Shown: piece after piece, positions 18,956 to 27,959 of the stretch
Layout: the number at the start of each line of letters is the position of its first letter
Position numbering within the stretch: position 1 is the first letter of the stretch
From: Hyphomicrobiales bacterium
Lineage (GTDB): Bacteria > Pseudomonadota > Alphaproteobacteria > Rhizobiales > Rhizobiaceae
Assembly (NCBI GenBank): GCA_900473205.1
Contig: UCLB01000029.1
Coordinates: 1-64,000 of the forward strand
Length of the DNA: 64,000 nt
Direction: 5' to 3'
Notes under the pieces: model-generated
What the model was told of the DNA's origin: nothing
The model's input: only the letters and a program-made list of their open reading frames with translations
The model's database searches: none
Made by a program: the position numbers and the translations under genes

Positions 18956-21616
18956 ATGTCGCATATTGATCTCAGTCGCCTTGTTGAAGCGCTTGAGCCT
19001 GACCTGCGCGTATCGCTGGAGGCGGCGGCATCTGTCGCTGCAAGGCGGGGACACCAGTTTGTCGATATTGCGCATTGGATGTGCGCGGTTGCAGATTCTG
19101 ACAAGCATGCTGACATATTTCATCAACTGAAAATACCAACCGACAAGCTGCATGCCGAAATCGATCGCGCGCTGGATGATGCCGCCATCGGTGATGGAGA
19201 GGCCTTGTCGCTCTCGCAAAATGTTCTGACAGCAGGGCGCGAGGCTTGGCTCTTGGCATCGCTGCAAGATGGCCGCTCGCATATCTCGCTGATCCATCTT
19301 CTCCTCGCTTTGGATGAGGAAACTTCGCTGCGCAGCCTTGTGCGCGCCGCGTTTCCGTCGCTGAAACTGATGGATAGAGCTGCTCTAGAGCGCCTTCGCG
19401 AGGAAACCGCGAACAACTCGCCTTCGGAAGACGGCAAGACTGCTATTCAGCCGCAGGCAAAGGACCAGAACGATTTTCTGCGTCTCTACACGCAGGACAT
19501 GACGGAAGATGCGCGACAGGGGAAAATAGACCCAGTCATCGGTCGTGATGAAGAGCTGCGTCAGATGGTCGATATTCTGACCCGTCGTCGCCAGAACAAC
19601 CCCATCCTTGTCGGTGAGGCCGGTGTCGGCAAAACGGCAGTGGCAGAAGCGCTGGCGCTTGAAATTGTGTCAGGCAATGTGCCGGAAAAATTGCGAAACG
19701 TCAGGCTGCTGAGCCTCGATCTCTCCCTTCTTCAGGCCGGTGCAGGCGTGAAAGGTGAGTTTGAACGACGTCTTCACGGTGTTATCGACGCGGTCAAACG
19801 CTCGCCAGAGCCGATCATTCTCTTCATCGATGAGGCTCACGGTCTTGTCGGTGCCGGTGGTGCAGCCGGGCAGGGTGATGCAGCCAATATTCTCAAGCCT
19901 GCGCTGGCGCGTGGTGAGGTGCGAACCGTCGCCGCTACCACTTGGAGCGAGTACAAAAAGTATTTTGAAAAAGATGCCGCACTGACCCGCCGCTTCCAGC
20001 CGGTTCATGTGCGCGAGCCAGATGAAGCGACCGCCATTCGTATGCTGCGCGGCGTGGCCGATACTTTCGTCAAACACCATGGCGTCGTCATTCGCGATGA
20101 AGCCATCGTTGCTGCCGTGCAACTCTCCGCCCGATACATGCCCGCGCGTCAGTTGCCGGACAAAGCGGTCAGTCTCCTCGATACCGCGTCGGCAGCAGTT
20201 TCGCTTGCCCGTCAGACATTGCCGGAAAAGCTGCGTTCCATGGAAAGCGAACGCGCACTTCTATCCACGGAATTGGAATGGCTGGTGCGCGAGCAGTCTA
20301 CCGAAGAGACGACCGCTCGTATCGACGCCATAAAGTCTGAAATCACCAATCTTGAAACGGCTATCGAAGGCCTTCGTTCACGTTATGACGCAGAACTCGC
20401 CGAATTGCTGGAATCTGAAAAAAGCGACGCGGAGCAATCCGATGCCTCCAATGTCGCACCGTTGAGGGCAGTGACCCTCGCGCCCGATAATAGCGACGAA
20501 AAGCTGGTGCCGACGGTTGTTGACCGGGAAATGATCGCCGGTGTCGTGTCCCGCTGGACAGGCATTCCGCTTGGCAAACTGCTCGCCGACCAGATCGAAA
20601 GCGCAAAGACGCTGGATGAGCGCATGAAGCAGCGCGTCATCGGTCAGGATTTTGCGATTGATCGCATTGCGGATGCCATGCGTGCCGCCCGCGCCGGTCT
20701 GTCCGATCCGCGTCGCCCGCCTGCCGTCTTCCTGCTTGTCGGCATGTCGGGCACGGGCAAGACGGAAACCGCGCTGTCATTGGCCGACCTTCTCTACGGT
20801 GGAAACAGTCATTTGACCACGATCAACATGTCTGAATTCAAGGAGGAGCATAAGGTTTCGCTGCTTCTCGGTTCGCCACCCGGCTATGTCGGTTATGGTG
20901 AGGGCGGAGTGCTGACGGAAGCTGTTCGTCGCCGTCCATTCGGTGTGCTGCTTCTGGATGAGATCGATAAGGCGCATCCGGGCGTTCAGGACATATTTTA
21001 TCAGGTGTTCGACAAAGGCATGTTGAAGGACGGCGAAGGCCGCGACATCGACTTCAAGAACACAACCATTTTCATGACGGCCAACACCGGCTCCGAACTA
21101 TTGACGGCACTTTCGGCCGACCCGGATACCATGCCCGAAGGCGAGGCGCTGGAAGCGCTGCTAATGCCGGAGCTGACCAAGCAGTTCAAGCCCGCATTCC
21201 TGGGACGCACCGTCATTCTGCCCTTCATGCCGCTTGGGCCGGAACAGCTGTCTCGGATCGTCGACATACAGATTGAGAAAATCGCTGAGCGGGTTCGTGC
21301 GGCCTATGGCACCGAACTTACTCTGTCCCCGCAGGCGCGCGAGGCGCTGGTCGGACGGGCAGGTTCGAGCGAAATCGGCGCGCGCGCCATCGAAATCATG
21401 ATTGGCAGGGATTTGCTGCCACCACTGTCCAGCTTCTTTCTGGAGAAAGTCATCGCTGGCGACAAGGTCAAGCAGATCACGGTCGATTTTGATGAAACCG
21501 GGTTCGGCATTCGTGCCGAAGCGGTTGGGGAAACTGATGAATTCGCGGCATCCAAAAAGGGTGCAGTGGATAAAGTTGCCGCGTCGGAAGGGATGTCCCG
21601 ACGCATGCGGCAGTAG
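18956..21616 (+). CDS. clpV: T6SS sheath-disassembly ATPase ClpV (TssH)
   Basis: 886-aa AAA+ unfoldase that recycles contracted TssBC sheaths. The Clp_N domain occupies about 1-150. The first AAA module has Walker A GEAGVGKT (220-227) and Walker [17 protein letters not shown] coiled-coil M-domain lies at about 420-480. The second AAA module has GMSGTGKT (596-603) and [14 protein letters not shown] 18956 follows CCGGAGGCTCGCTGC. It is the first gene of the hcp/effector operon and is divergent from imp. Confidence 0.96.
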   Translation: MSHIDLSRLVEALEPDLRVSLEAAASVAARRGHQFVDIAHWMCAVADSDKHADIFHQLKIPTDKLHAEIDRALDDAAIGDGEALSLSQNVLTAGREAWLLASLQDGRSHISLIHLLLALDEETSLRSLVRAAFPSLKLMDRAALERLREETANNSPSEDGKTAIQPQAKDQNDFLRLYTQDMTEDARQGKIDPVIGRDEELRQMVDILTRRRQNNPILVGEAGVGKTAVAEALALEIVSGNVPEKLRNVRLLSLDLSLLQAGAGVKGEFERRLHGVIDAVKRSPEPIILFIDEAHGLVGAGGAAGQGDAANILKPALARGEVRTVAATTWSEYKKYFEKDAALTRRFQPVHVREPDEATAIRMLRGVADTFVKHHGVVIRDEAIVAAVQLSARYMPARQLPDKAVSLLDTASAAVSLARQTLPEKLRSMESERALLSTELEWLVREQSTEETTARIDAIKSEITNLETAIEGLRSRYDAELAELLESEKSDAEQSDASNVAPLRAVTLAPDNSDEKLVPTVVDREMIAGVVSRWTGIPLGKLLADQIESAKTLDERMKQRVIGQDFAIDRIADAMRAARAGLSDPRRPPAVFLLVGMSGTGKTETALSLADLLYGGNSHLTTINMSEFKEEHKVSLLLGSPPGYVGYGEGGVLTEAVRRRPFGVLLLDEIDKAHPGVQDIFYQVFDKGMLKDGEGRDIDFKNTTIFMTANTGSELLTALSADPDTMPEGEALEALLMPELTKQFKPAFLGRTVILPFMPLGPEQLSRIVDIQIEKIAERVRAAYGTELTLSPQAREALVGRAGSSEIGARAIEIMIGRDLLPPLSSFFLEKVIAGDKVKQITVDFDETGFGIRAEAVGETDEFAASKKGAVDKVAASEGMSRRMRQ

Positions 21617-21676
21617 TTGAAAGGCAAACACGGCCTCGGAGCAAGAGGTCTTTCATTAGCTACAGGAGCTTACAGC

Positions 21677-22153
21677 ATGCCTATTTATTTGCAGATCGAC
21701 GGTATTCAGGGTGATGCAACCCACGAGGAGCACCGCAAGTGGATGGACATTGAAGCCATTCATTGGAACGTATCGCGCAACATGAACACCACTGCTGGTT
21801 CTGCTGCAAACCGTGAAGCCTCGGAACCAACCATTTCGGAAGTCATTCTCACCAAGGTCAGCGATTCGTCCTCCACAAAGCTTTTCAGTGAAGCTTGCTC
21901 TGGTCGCCAGGGCAAGTTGGCGACGATCCACCTCGTCACCACCGGCAACCCGGGTAACACCTACATTCAGTACCTGCTGACGAACACGCTTATCGCCAGC
22001 TACTCTGTCGACTCCAGCGGTGACCGTCCTGTTGAGACCATCAAGCTCAACTTCACCAAGATGGAAGTCAAGTACACGCCTGCCGACGACAACAACACGC
22101 AGCAGGCTCCAATGATCGCTTCTTACGATCTGGCGACCACGAAGGCCGCGTAA
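21677..22153 (+). CDS. hcp: T6SS tube protein Hcp (TssD)
   Basis: 158 aa, Hcp family: MPIYLQIDGIQGDAT at the N-terminus and IKLNFTKMEVKYTP near the C-terminus. It forms the hexameric inner tube and is secreted. ATG 21677 is preceded by AGGAG and fits the family N-terminus. The upstream 20-codon extension is not used. The gene has an unusually even codon pattern and is followed directly by a stable hairpin, both consistent with very high expression. Confidence 0.96.
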   Translation: MPIYLQIDGIQGDATHEEHRKWMDIEAIHWNVSRNMNTTAGSAANREASEPTISEVILTKVSDSSSTKLFSEACSGRQGKLATIHLVTTGNPGNTYIQYLLTNTLIASYSVDSSGDRPVETIKLNFTKMEVKYTPADDNNTQQAPMIASYDLATTKAA

Positions 22154-22161
22154 TCTGCCAA

Positions 22162-22193
22162 GGAAGGTGCCGGCAATTTCGCCGGCGCCTTTC
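22162..22193 (+). terminator. Hairpin (partial terminator/attenuator) after hcp
   Basis: Stem GGTGCCGGC / GCCGGCGCC (22166-22174 and 22181-22189), extendable to about 13 pairs including wobbles, with loop AATTTC and followed by TTTCCCTCTT. The T-tract is poor, so it probably lowers rather than abolishes read-through, and it may protect the hcp mRNA 3' end. Confidence 0.6.
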
Positions 22194-22274
22194 CCTCTTA
22201 TCGACATATTTCGGGTTGGTCCTTGCGTGAAGCCGATGAACGGCTTGGCGGAGAGCAACGCATTCAGTCTAGCG

Positions 22275-23360
22275 ATGGAGATGGTCGTGTCTTTGGCAAC
22301 GGATCGTTTGAACAATATTCTCATTGAATTGCCGAAATACAAATCCCAATGGCAGTTGAACGTGGCGAGCCCTTATGTGCGCGCCTATGATCTTGCCATC
22401 GACAATTTTCAGAGGACGACAAAGGCGCAGCAGGCCCGCGACAAGATGATCGCGGAACTGTTTGTCCTGTCGGCATCGATCCTGACCGGCAGCGTCATGA
22501 TGGCCGCTTTTGCGACCAGCTCGTTGCGGGTGTTGACCAGCCGCGCTGCGTTGCGCGTGATCTGCAACAACAATCTGAATAGAACATTTGATGCCATGCA
22601 TGCAGCGAACAACAACAAGGTCTTGATGTTCGCATTGGGTGGCGTGCTGGACGAAGCCAAGAAGGCCGCCGGAAAACAGATTACCAGCGCCGTTGAAGGC
22701 CTCACCAGCAGTTCTTCTATCGCATCAGCACCCACAGCGCTCAATTTCCTCACACGCGTCGAGGATTTCATCAACACCAACCACATCTGCGTGCACAAAT
22801 TCGTTCAGGGCGTGCGCGATGACGGTAGCATCAGCGATGCGAGCAAGACCCACCTCGCTGACCTCGTGGCGAAGACCCCGTTCTGCAACCCGCCCGAAAG
22901 CCGGCGCGTGGATGAAAACCGTCTGTCCCAGAAGATGGAGCTGCTGTTCTACATGGATGCCGTGATGGAGTCGGACAAGCTGGTGAGCTATATACCCGGC
23001 AATGGCGGGATGTACGGCCCAAGCGAAATCGAACTCAGCAAAAAATCTATTCCCGAACTGACATCATCACCTGGTTATCCGCAATCGACTGTTCCGCGGC
23101 TGAAAGGCGGCTTTCCAATGCGCGTCGAGCCGGGGCAACGGGTAGAGTATGACGGTTTGGGTTCTGTGGTCAGCGAACGGGTGAACCGCCTTCACAGCCA
23201 GATTCTTGGTCAGCAGTTTTTCCCTCCACAAAGTACCTTGGCAAGTATGGTCAGTTCGCCCTCTGTCAACAAAGAACAGGTGGCAAAAGCTGAGCGCGTG
23301 ATCGGTCAGCTTGGTGTCGCTGCCAGACCTCAGGGTCTTGCCGACATTAAGATGTTGTGA
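22275..23360 (+). CDS. Unrecognised protein after hcp; candidate T6SS effector
   Basis: I do not recognise this 361-aa protein. It has no signal peptide. A hydrophobic stretch near residues 55-80 (LFVLSASILTGSVMMAAF) could insert in membranes, and the C-terminal third is polar. It is the first gene after hcp and the hairpin, and is followed 9 bp later by an exported protein. This is the arrangement expected for an Hcp-loaded effector with a periplasmic immunity partner. That role is inference. The start is unclear: ATG 22236, ATG 22275 or GTG 22287 (the last has GGAG six bases upstream). The longest frame starts inside the hairpin and is unlikely. Confidence 0.6.
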   Translation: MEMVVSLATDRLNNILIELPKYKSQWQLNVASPYVRAYDLAIDNFQRTTKAQQARDKMIAELFVLSASILTGSVMMAAFATSSLRVLTSRAALRVICNNNLNRTFDAMHAANNNKVLMFALGGVLDEAKKAAGKQITSAVEGLTSSSSIASAPTALNFLTRVEDFINTNHICVHKFVQGVRDDGSISDASKTHLADLVAKTPFCNPPESRRVDENRLSQKMELLFYMDAVMESDKLVSYIPGNGGMYGPSEIELSKKSIPELTSSPGYPQSTVPRLKGGFPMRVEPGQRVEYDGLGSVVSERVNRLHSQILGQQFFPPQSTLASMVSSPSVNKEQVAKAERVIGQLGVAARPQGLADIKML

Positions 23361-23369
23361 GGGCGCTCT

Positions 23370-24254
23370 GTGCTGGTGAGTTTCATGTCCCGCGCCTGGT
23401 CCCGTTTCATTCCCGCGCTTAGCACGTCTGTTCTTCTCGTTGCGTGTTCAGCGTCTGCGCAGGCTCACTCCGGCTGCGTGCTTGAGGTGGAGAATGTGAA
23501 GCGGTTCGCAAATTCCATCCCAAGCTTGCTGGATTTCGCCGAAAAGCGTTTTTCCGAAGAAAAGGGCGAGGACGTCTCGTCAGTTGATGGGTTGCTGCGG
23601 CCAATCGTGACGAAGAGCTTCGAAGAAAATTCGATATTCGCCAAGCTCGAAGCAGAACTCAAGCCAGCGAGTTGCGACGATGCCGAACTCGTCGCCATCG
23701 CAAAGCGGATTGCAGACGCGAACGACCAATTAGCGGGTGCCAGTAATGCCACGGGCTCTTCACAAGCCGCACCGTCTCAAGAAAAAATTCAGAAGCTGGA
23801 AGCGCTTGCCAACACTATGGTTTTGCCAGCGCTGGCCGCAGAAAACTCGGTCGCAGGTGCAGCCATAAACACCGCTCTGCAGGCCTATTTCACGGAGAAG
23901 CCAGAGGCTCTTGCCAAGCAATCAGCGTCGGAAACCCAAAAAACGGCGGAAGAGGCTGTTGCCAATCTGCGTAGTCATACGGGCAATCTAGGGCCGTTTG
24001 ATCCGCAGGTCGCAAAGGGAAATCTGACAGCTCAATTGACGTCGATATTATCGACGCTGCCGGAGAGCGATATTACCCGTCTTTCGGAGTTCTACTCGTC
24101 CGCAGAGACTAAGGCGGATAGAGAAAAACTCATTGAAATCTATGGGCAGGAGATTGATCAGCGCAGCAGCACGATGTTGAGCGAGTCCATCGAAGCCTTC
24201 AAACCGCACCTTGCCAGCAAGCATTCAGCGTCAAATACGAGTGCATCGCCATGA
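23370..24254 (+). CDS. Unrecognised exported protein; candidate periplasmic immunity protein
   Basis: 294 aa from GTG 23370 (GAGGG upstream); ATG 23385 is an alternative start. A signal peptide is clear (ALSTSVLLVACSASAQA). VLLVAC could be a lipobox, so a lipoprotein is possible. The mature part is helical and Ala/Glu/Ser-rich, with two cysteines early on (HSGC, ASC) and no family I recognise. It overlaps the tai start (ATGA) and follows the unknown protein by 9 bp. Guilt by association suggests it guards against that protein. Confidence 0.6.
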   Translation: MLVSFMSRAWSRFIPALSTSVLLVACSASAQAHSGCVLEVENVKRFANSIPSLLDFAEKRFSEEKGEDVSSVDGLLRPIVTKSFEENSIFAKLEAELKPASCDDAELVAIAKRIADANDQLAGASNATGSSQAAPSQEKIQKLEALANTMVLPALAAENSVAGAAINTALQAYFTEKPEALAKQSASETQKTAEEAVANLRSHTGNLGPFDPQVAKGNLTAQLTSILSTLPESDITRLSEFYSSAETKADREKLIEIYGQEIDQRSSTMLSESIEAFKPHLASKHSASNTSASP

Positions 24255-24682
24255 CAGACGCGCGCAATAACGCAACCGCCATAGCGAATGTCAAAACCAC
24301 CCTCGTACGGGTAATTTCCGCCAGCTTCATTCTGGCTCCAACTCTCGGATTGCAGGCCCACGCTCAGGACGCGGAGCAACTGTCAATCGTTTCCGGGGCC
24401 CAGCTGAAGCTGGCAATCGAAGGGAAAAATGCGCCTGAAGTAACCGATCCAGAGATGCAGCGCATCATCTCCGCAGCCAAGGGAAGCGCCTATATTGCCG
24501 GCGTGGCCGATCTAACGAGTGGGAAAGACTGGTGCGGACAGGGCGTCGCCCCGCATGAGCTGACAGACCGCGTCTACACGCATCTGGGGGATGTTTCCCA
24601 GGAGAAGCTGAGCGGTCAGGCGGCGGCTCTCGTACTGGAAGCTCTTACCGCTGCCTTCCCCTGTCAGCCAAACAAAAATTAA
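24251..24682 (+). CDS. tai: T6SS amidase immunity protein Tai (Rap1a/Tai family)
   Basis: 143 aa with an N-terminal signal peptide (SASFILAPTLGLQAHAQ). The short periplasmic domain has the family features GSAYIAGVAD, a WC pair (KDWCGQG) and a C-terminal cysteine (AAFPCQP), likely a disulphide. It should bind and block the Tae amidase encoded 13 bp downstream. The gene order (immunity before effector) matches the A. tumefaciens tai-tae arrangement as I recall it. Confidence 0.82.
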   Translation: MTDARNNATAIANVKTTLVRVISASFILAPTLGLQAHAQDAEQLSIVSGAQLKLAIEGKNAPEVTDPEMQRIISAAKGSAYIAGVADLTSGKDWCGQGVAPHELTDRVYTHLGDVSQEKLSGQAAALVLEALTAAFPCQPNKN

Positions 24683-24695
24683 AGGGAGATTTGCA

Positions 24696-25196
24696 TTGCG
24701 CGTTGATTTTGAGACCCTTTATTCCAACTATCCCAGCAGCGAACCATCACGCTCCAATCATGTGAGCCAGCGGGATTTGTTCACGGAAATCGGTTGGGAC
24801 GAGTTTCTCGGCAATCCCAATTACAGCAACACCTGCGCAATCCGCGTCAGCATGGCTTTCGTTAAGTCCGGCTTCAATATCGTGCCAGCGTCGCACAGAA
24901 TTCAAAAAGGCGCGTTCGCTGGAAAAGGCGTTGAGGTCAACATGCGGCGGCTGGCCGATCTCATGGCGCGAAACAACTATCTTGGGACTTATGAGGACTA
25001 CACGCCTGCCACAGCACAAAATGGCATCGGCGCACGCAAGGGCCTCGTCGCCTTTAACAATATTCCCGGTTATCGCGGCGGGGGTCATATCGATCTCGTC
25101 CTGGGTGGCACGGATGCCGCCCAATGCGCATCGGCTTGCTACTACCAATCCGAAACAATCTGGTTCTGGCCACTCCAGACCAGCCGCCTGTCTTAA
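24696..25196 (+). CDS. tae: T6SS peptidoglycan amidase effector Tae (Tae4-like)
   Basis: 166 aa, resembling Tae4 DL-endopeptidases of the NlpC/P60-like fold. The putative catalytic Cys47 lies in NTCAIRVSMAF and the putative His131 in GGGHIDLV, with Asp133 next to it. It cleaves the peptide stems of target-cell peptidoglycan after delivery. It has no signal peptide, as expected for a T6SS effector. The start is TTG at 24696, supported by AAAGGGAGA upstream. The partner immunity gene lies immediately upstream. Confidence 0.85.
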   Translation: MRVDFETLYSNYPSSEPSRSNHVSQRDLFTEIGWDEFLGNPNYSNTCAIRVSMAFVKSGFNIVPASHRIQKGAFAGKGVEVNMRRLADLMARNNYLGTYEDYTPATAQNGIGARKGLVAFNNIPGYRGGGHIDLVLGGTDAAQCASACYYQSETIWFWPLQTSRLS

Positions 25197-25211
25197 GTTG
25201 AGGGATATTTG

Positions 25212-27344
25212 ATGACCGAGCAGCCATCGTCCGCCGATTTCATCCAGGCCAGCCGTGTTTTGAAGGTCAAGTCGCCGCTCGGCGAAGATCAACTGCTGCC
25301 CGAGCGCATGGTCATCAACGAAGGCGTGTCACGGCTCTTCGAAATCCAGCTGAATGTCCGCGCCAAAAAGGAAGCGGTCAAGCCGGAAGAGCTGATCGGC
25401 AGGCTGGTCGATGTCTCGATTGAAGTCAGCCAGGGCGAAGGCGAAGATGGCGGTGTCCGTCGTCCCTTCAATGGTCTGGTGACGGAACTGCACGAAGGCC
25501 CACCGATCACCCGTGGCCTGCGGTCTTATTCTCTGACCATCCGCCCGCAAATGTGGCTGCTATCGCGCCGCTCGGATTGCCGCATCTGGATGGACAAGAC
25601 ATCGATCGAGATTGCCGAAACACTGTTTTCCGAACACGGCATTCCAGCCCCGGATACATCGGGCATCATCTCTCCGCCACCACCGCAGCACTACAGCGTT
25701 CAGTTCAACGAGCGGGACCTCGACTATCTCCTGCGCCGTTTCGAGGAAGACGGACTGTTCTACTGGTTCAGCCATGAAGACGGGTCTCACAAGCTGCATG
25801 TCGCCGATAGCGCCAATGGCTGGCTGGGTGCATCCCCGTCTGCGCACGGCGAAGGCAAGGTGAGACTGGCACAGGGCTCCTCGGATCGCAACCACATCAA
25901 CGATTGGGCCCGACGCTTTTCCTATGTGCCGGGCCAGCGCGCCGGGGCTGACTGGAATTTCGAGACCCCCGGCATGGTGCCGGGCACGATGACGCCATCA
26001 CTGGTGCAAATGCCGGATGCGACCAAGCGTGAGCTTTATGAATACCCGGCCCGCATCAAGACTGTGGAAGAGGCAGAGCGTGCGCAAAAACTGCGCACGC
26101 AATCGTCAGAAGCCGACCACGACCGCGTCTTCGGTGCCTCCACCTCCCGCATTCTGGAAGCTGGCCGCCGCTTTACTCCATACGAGGTGGCGCATCCCGA
26201 ACATGAATACGAAGAGCATGTGATCATCCGGGCAAGCCACACCATCGTGGACCGCTCCTATGAGACCAACAGCAACGAACCGGAATACCGCAACGCCTTC
26301 GAGGCGATCCCCGCGAGAGTACCGCTCACCCCGCACCGCTTGACCAGGCGTCCAAAGATCGAGGGTACACAGGTTGCGATTGTTGCAGGTCCCGAAGGTG
26401 AAGAAATCCACCCGGATCAATATGGTCGCATCAAGCTGTGGTTCCCGTGGGACCGCAAGGCCAAGAAGGACGGAACAGACACCTGCTGGGTGCGGGTGGC
26501 GCAGAACTGGGCGGGCTCCACCTGGGGCGGCCAGATCATTCCGCGCATTGGGATGGAGGTGATGGTGGCGTTTGTCGATGGCGATCCGGATCGACCGTTG
26601 GTGACGGGCGTGGTGCCGAATGCGCGGCAGACGGTGCCGTATGAGCTGCCGGCGAATAAAACAAAGAGCACCTTTAGGACGCAGACACACAAGGGCGAGG
26701 GTTTCAACGAACTCAGCTTCGAGGATGAAAATGGACTTGAGGAAATTTTTCTCCACGCTCAAAAAGATTTGACGGTAAAAGTATTGAACCATGCGACCGA
26801 GAGGGTCGATGCAAATAAAGTAACATCTGTTGGCGGTGCATCCCTGACAGAAATTCAATCCAGCCAAACAACACATGTAGGCCGAAATGCCACTATTAAT
26901 GTCGGCTCAGGTGTGGATGGTGGAGTAATCCGCGGGATTCTTGCCTCGAGTCATTTTGGGGTGCGAGATGTAGGGTACTTCCTTGAAAAAACGATTTCAA
27001 CCTTGAGTGGAAATGGGCATTACACAGTTAATGCTACTGGTGCGGTATCTATTAATGCAATAGGCGCATCAACCTTAACCGTTGGAGGCGCAAATATTGT
27101 GACCGTCGGTGGTGTATATACCTTAAACGTAGGAGGCGCGATCTATCAAAGCGCAGTTTCTACTTCGAGTGAGGTTGTAGGCAGCACGAAGACGATCGAT
27201 GCTCATGAGAAAATCTTGCTTCGTTGCGGGAAATCTGAACTACACCTGCTTTCTAACGGAACAATAAAACTTATAGGCGTCAATCTAATTGTGGAAAAAG
27301 AAGAGAATATAAAAATGAATGCTAACCGCATAGATATCAATTAA
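25212..27344 (+). CDS. vgrG: T6SS spike protein VgrG
   Basis: 710 aa. The gp27/gp44-like domain spans about 1-370 (FEIQLNVRAK, LDYLLRRFEEDGLFYWF). The gp5 OB domain spans about 385-475 (HPDQYGRIKLWFPWD, WGGQIIPRIGMEVMVAF). A repetitive beta-helix/needle tail follows, rich in VGG and ValThr repeats (LTVGGANIVTVGG). From about nt 26700 the DNA turns AT-rich, and codon use in the tail differs sharply from the conserved front. This suggests that the tail and the following cargo were exchanged as a block. ATG 25212 is preferred over TTG 25209. Confidence 0.95.
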   Translation: MTEQPSSADFIQASRVLKVKSPLGEDQLLPERMVINEGVSRLFEIQLNVRAKKEAVKPEELIGRLVDVSIEVSQGEGEDGGVRRPFNGLVTELHEGPPITRGLRSYSLTIRPQMWLLSRRSDCRIWMDKTSIEIAETLFSEHGIPAPDTSGIISPPPPQHYSVQFNERDLDYLLRRFEEDGLFYWFSHEDGSHKLHVADSANGWLGASPSAHGEGKVRLAQGSSDRNHINDWARRFSYVPGQRAGADWNFETPGMVPGTMTPSLVQMPDATKRELYEYPARIKTVEEAERAQKLRTQSSEADHDRVFGASTSRILEAGRRFTPYEVAHPEHEYEEHVIIRASHTIVDRSYETNSNEPEYRNAFEAIPARVPLTPHRLTRRPKIEGTQVAIVAGPEGEEIHPDQYGRIKLWFPWDRKAKKDGTDTCWVRVAQNWAGSTWGGQIIPRIGMEVMVAFVDGDPDRPLVTGVVPNARQTVPYELPANKTKSTFRTQTHKGEGFNELSFEDENGLEEIFLHAQKDLTVKVLNHATERVDANKVTSVGGASLTEIQSSQTTHVGRNATINVGSGVDGGVIRGILASSHFGVRDVGYFLEKTISTLSGNGHYTVNATGAVSINAIGASTLTVGGANIVTVGGVYTLNVGGAIYQSAVSTSSEVVGSTKTIDAHEKILLRCGKSELHLLSNGTIKLIGVNLIVEKEENIKMNANRIDIN

Positions 27345-27359
27345 AGAGCGGGAAAACTT

Positions 27360-27959
27360 TTGAAAAAAGTCATCCTCTGGTTATCCGTTATTCTCGCTCT
27401 AAGTCTTTCCGCACTCGCAATTAGCAATGCAAGGGAGCCGAATTTGTCGACCCGTATAATTATATATATCGATAGCCCGGTGCTCGAAAAAGGTGGAGCA
27501 GTTATAGTATCTGGGCGCCCTATTGCTGATGATAAATGGCGGCTCCTTACTGGTTCAAAATCTGATGAAAATGATCATGAAAAAGAGTTTCATGTTAGCA
27601 TTTCATCACCTGCATCAATGGTCGACTTTGTTTATCCAGAAAACGGTACTTATAGTTTCAAACTTGTTCCGAGTTTGCAAAATTCTACTTTCAACCTCGT
27701 AACCAAAGAGATTCTCGTTGGTAGTGCTGAGATTTTTGACCCCGAGACAAAGCAGGATATCAAATGGCCTTCAATGAGCGTCATCCACATTCGAGGATCG
27801 ACTTATGATGAGAGTTGGGCGCGTATTCTTTCATCGACATTCGATTTAGCTTTCTCTGCGGACAAGCCAAATCTCATAGACGTTCATCGCTTCGCTGCTG
27901 GTCGGGTGATATCTCTATCGGAAACAGCTATCGAACAGTTCGTGAAGGACACTAAATGA
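27360..27959 (+). CDS. Unrecognised exported protein; candidate immunity protein
   Basis: 199 aa with a classical signal peptide (KKVILWLSVILALSLSALA, cleavage near ISNA). The mature domain looks beta-rich and belongs to no family I recognise. TTG start, 15 bp after vgrG, with GGGAAAA upstream. It overlaps the next gene by four bases (ATGA). An exported partner placed before an unexported cargo protein mirrors the tai-tae order upstream, so a periplasmic immunity role is a reasonable inference. The gene is AT-rich relative to its flanks, which suggests horizontal transfer. Confidence 0.55.
   Translation: MKKVILWLSVILALSLSALAISNAREPNLSTRIIIYIDSPVLEKGGAVIVSGRPIADDKWRLLTGSKSDENDHEKEFHVSISSPASMVDFVYPENGTYSFKLVPSLQNSTFNLVTKEILVGSAEIFDPETKQDIKWPSMSVIHIRGSTYDESWARILSSTFDLAFSADKPNLIDVHRFAAGRVISLSETAIEQFVKDTK

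Noticed and set aside
22167..22274. Longer GTG-initiated N-terminus for the unknown gene after hcp
   Set aside because: The GTG lies inside the hcp hairpin, and the extra residues are Pro-rich and not signal-like.
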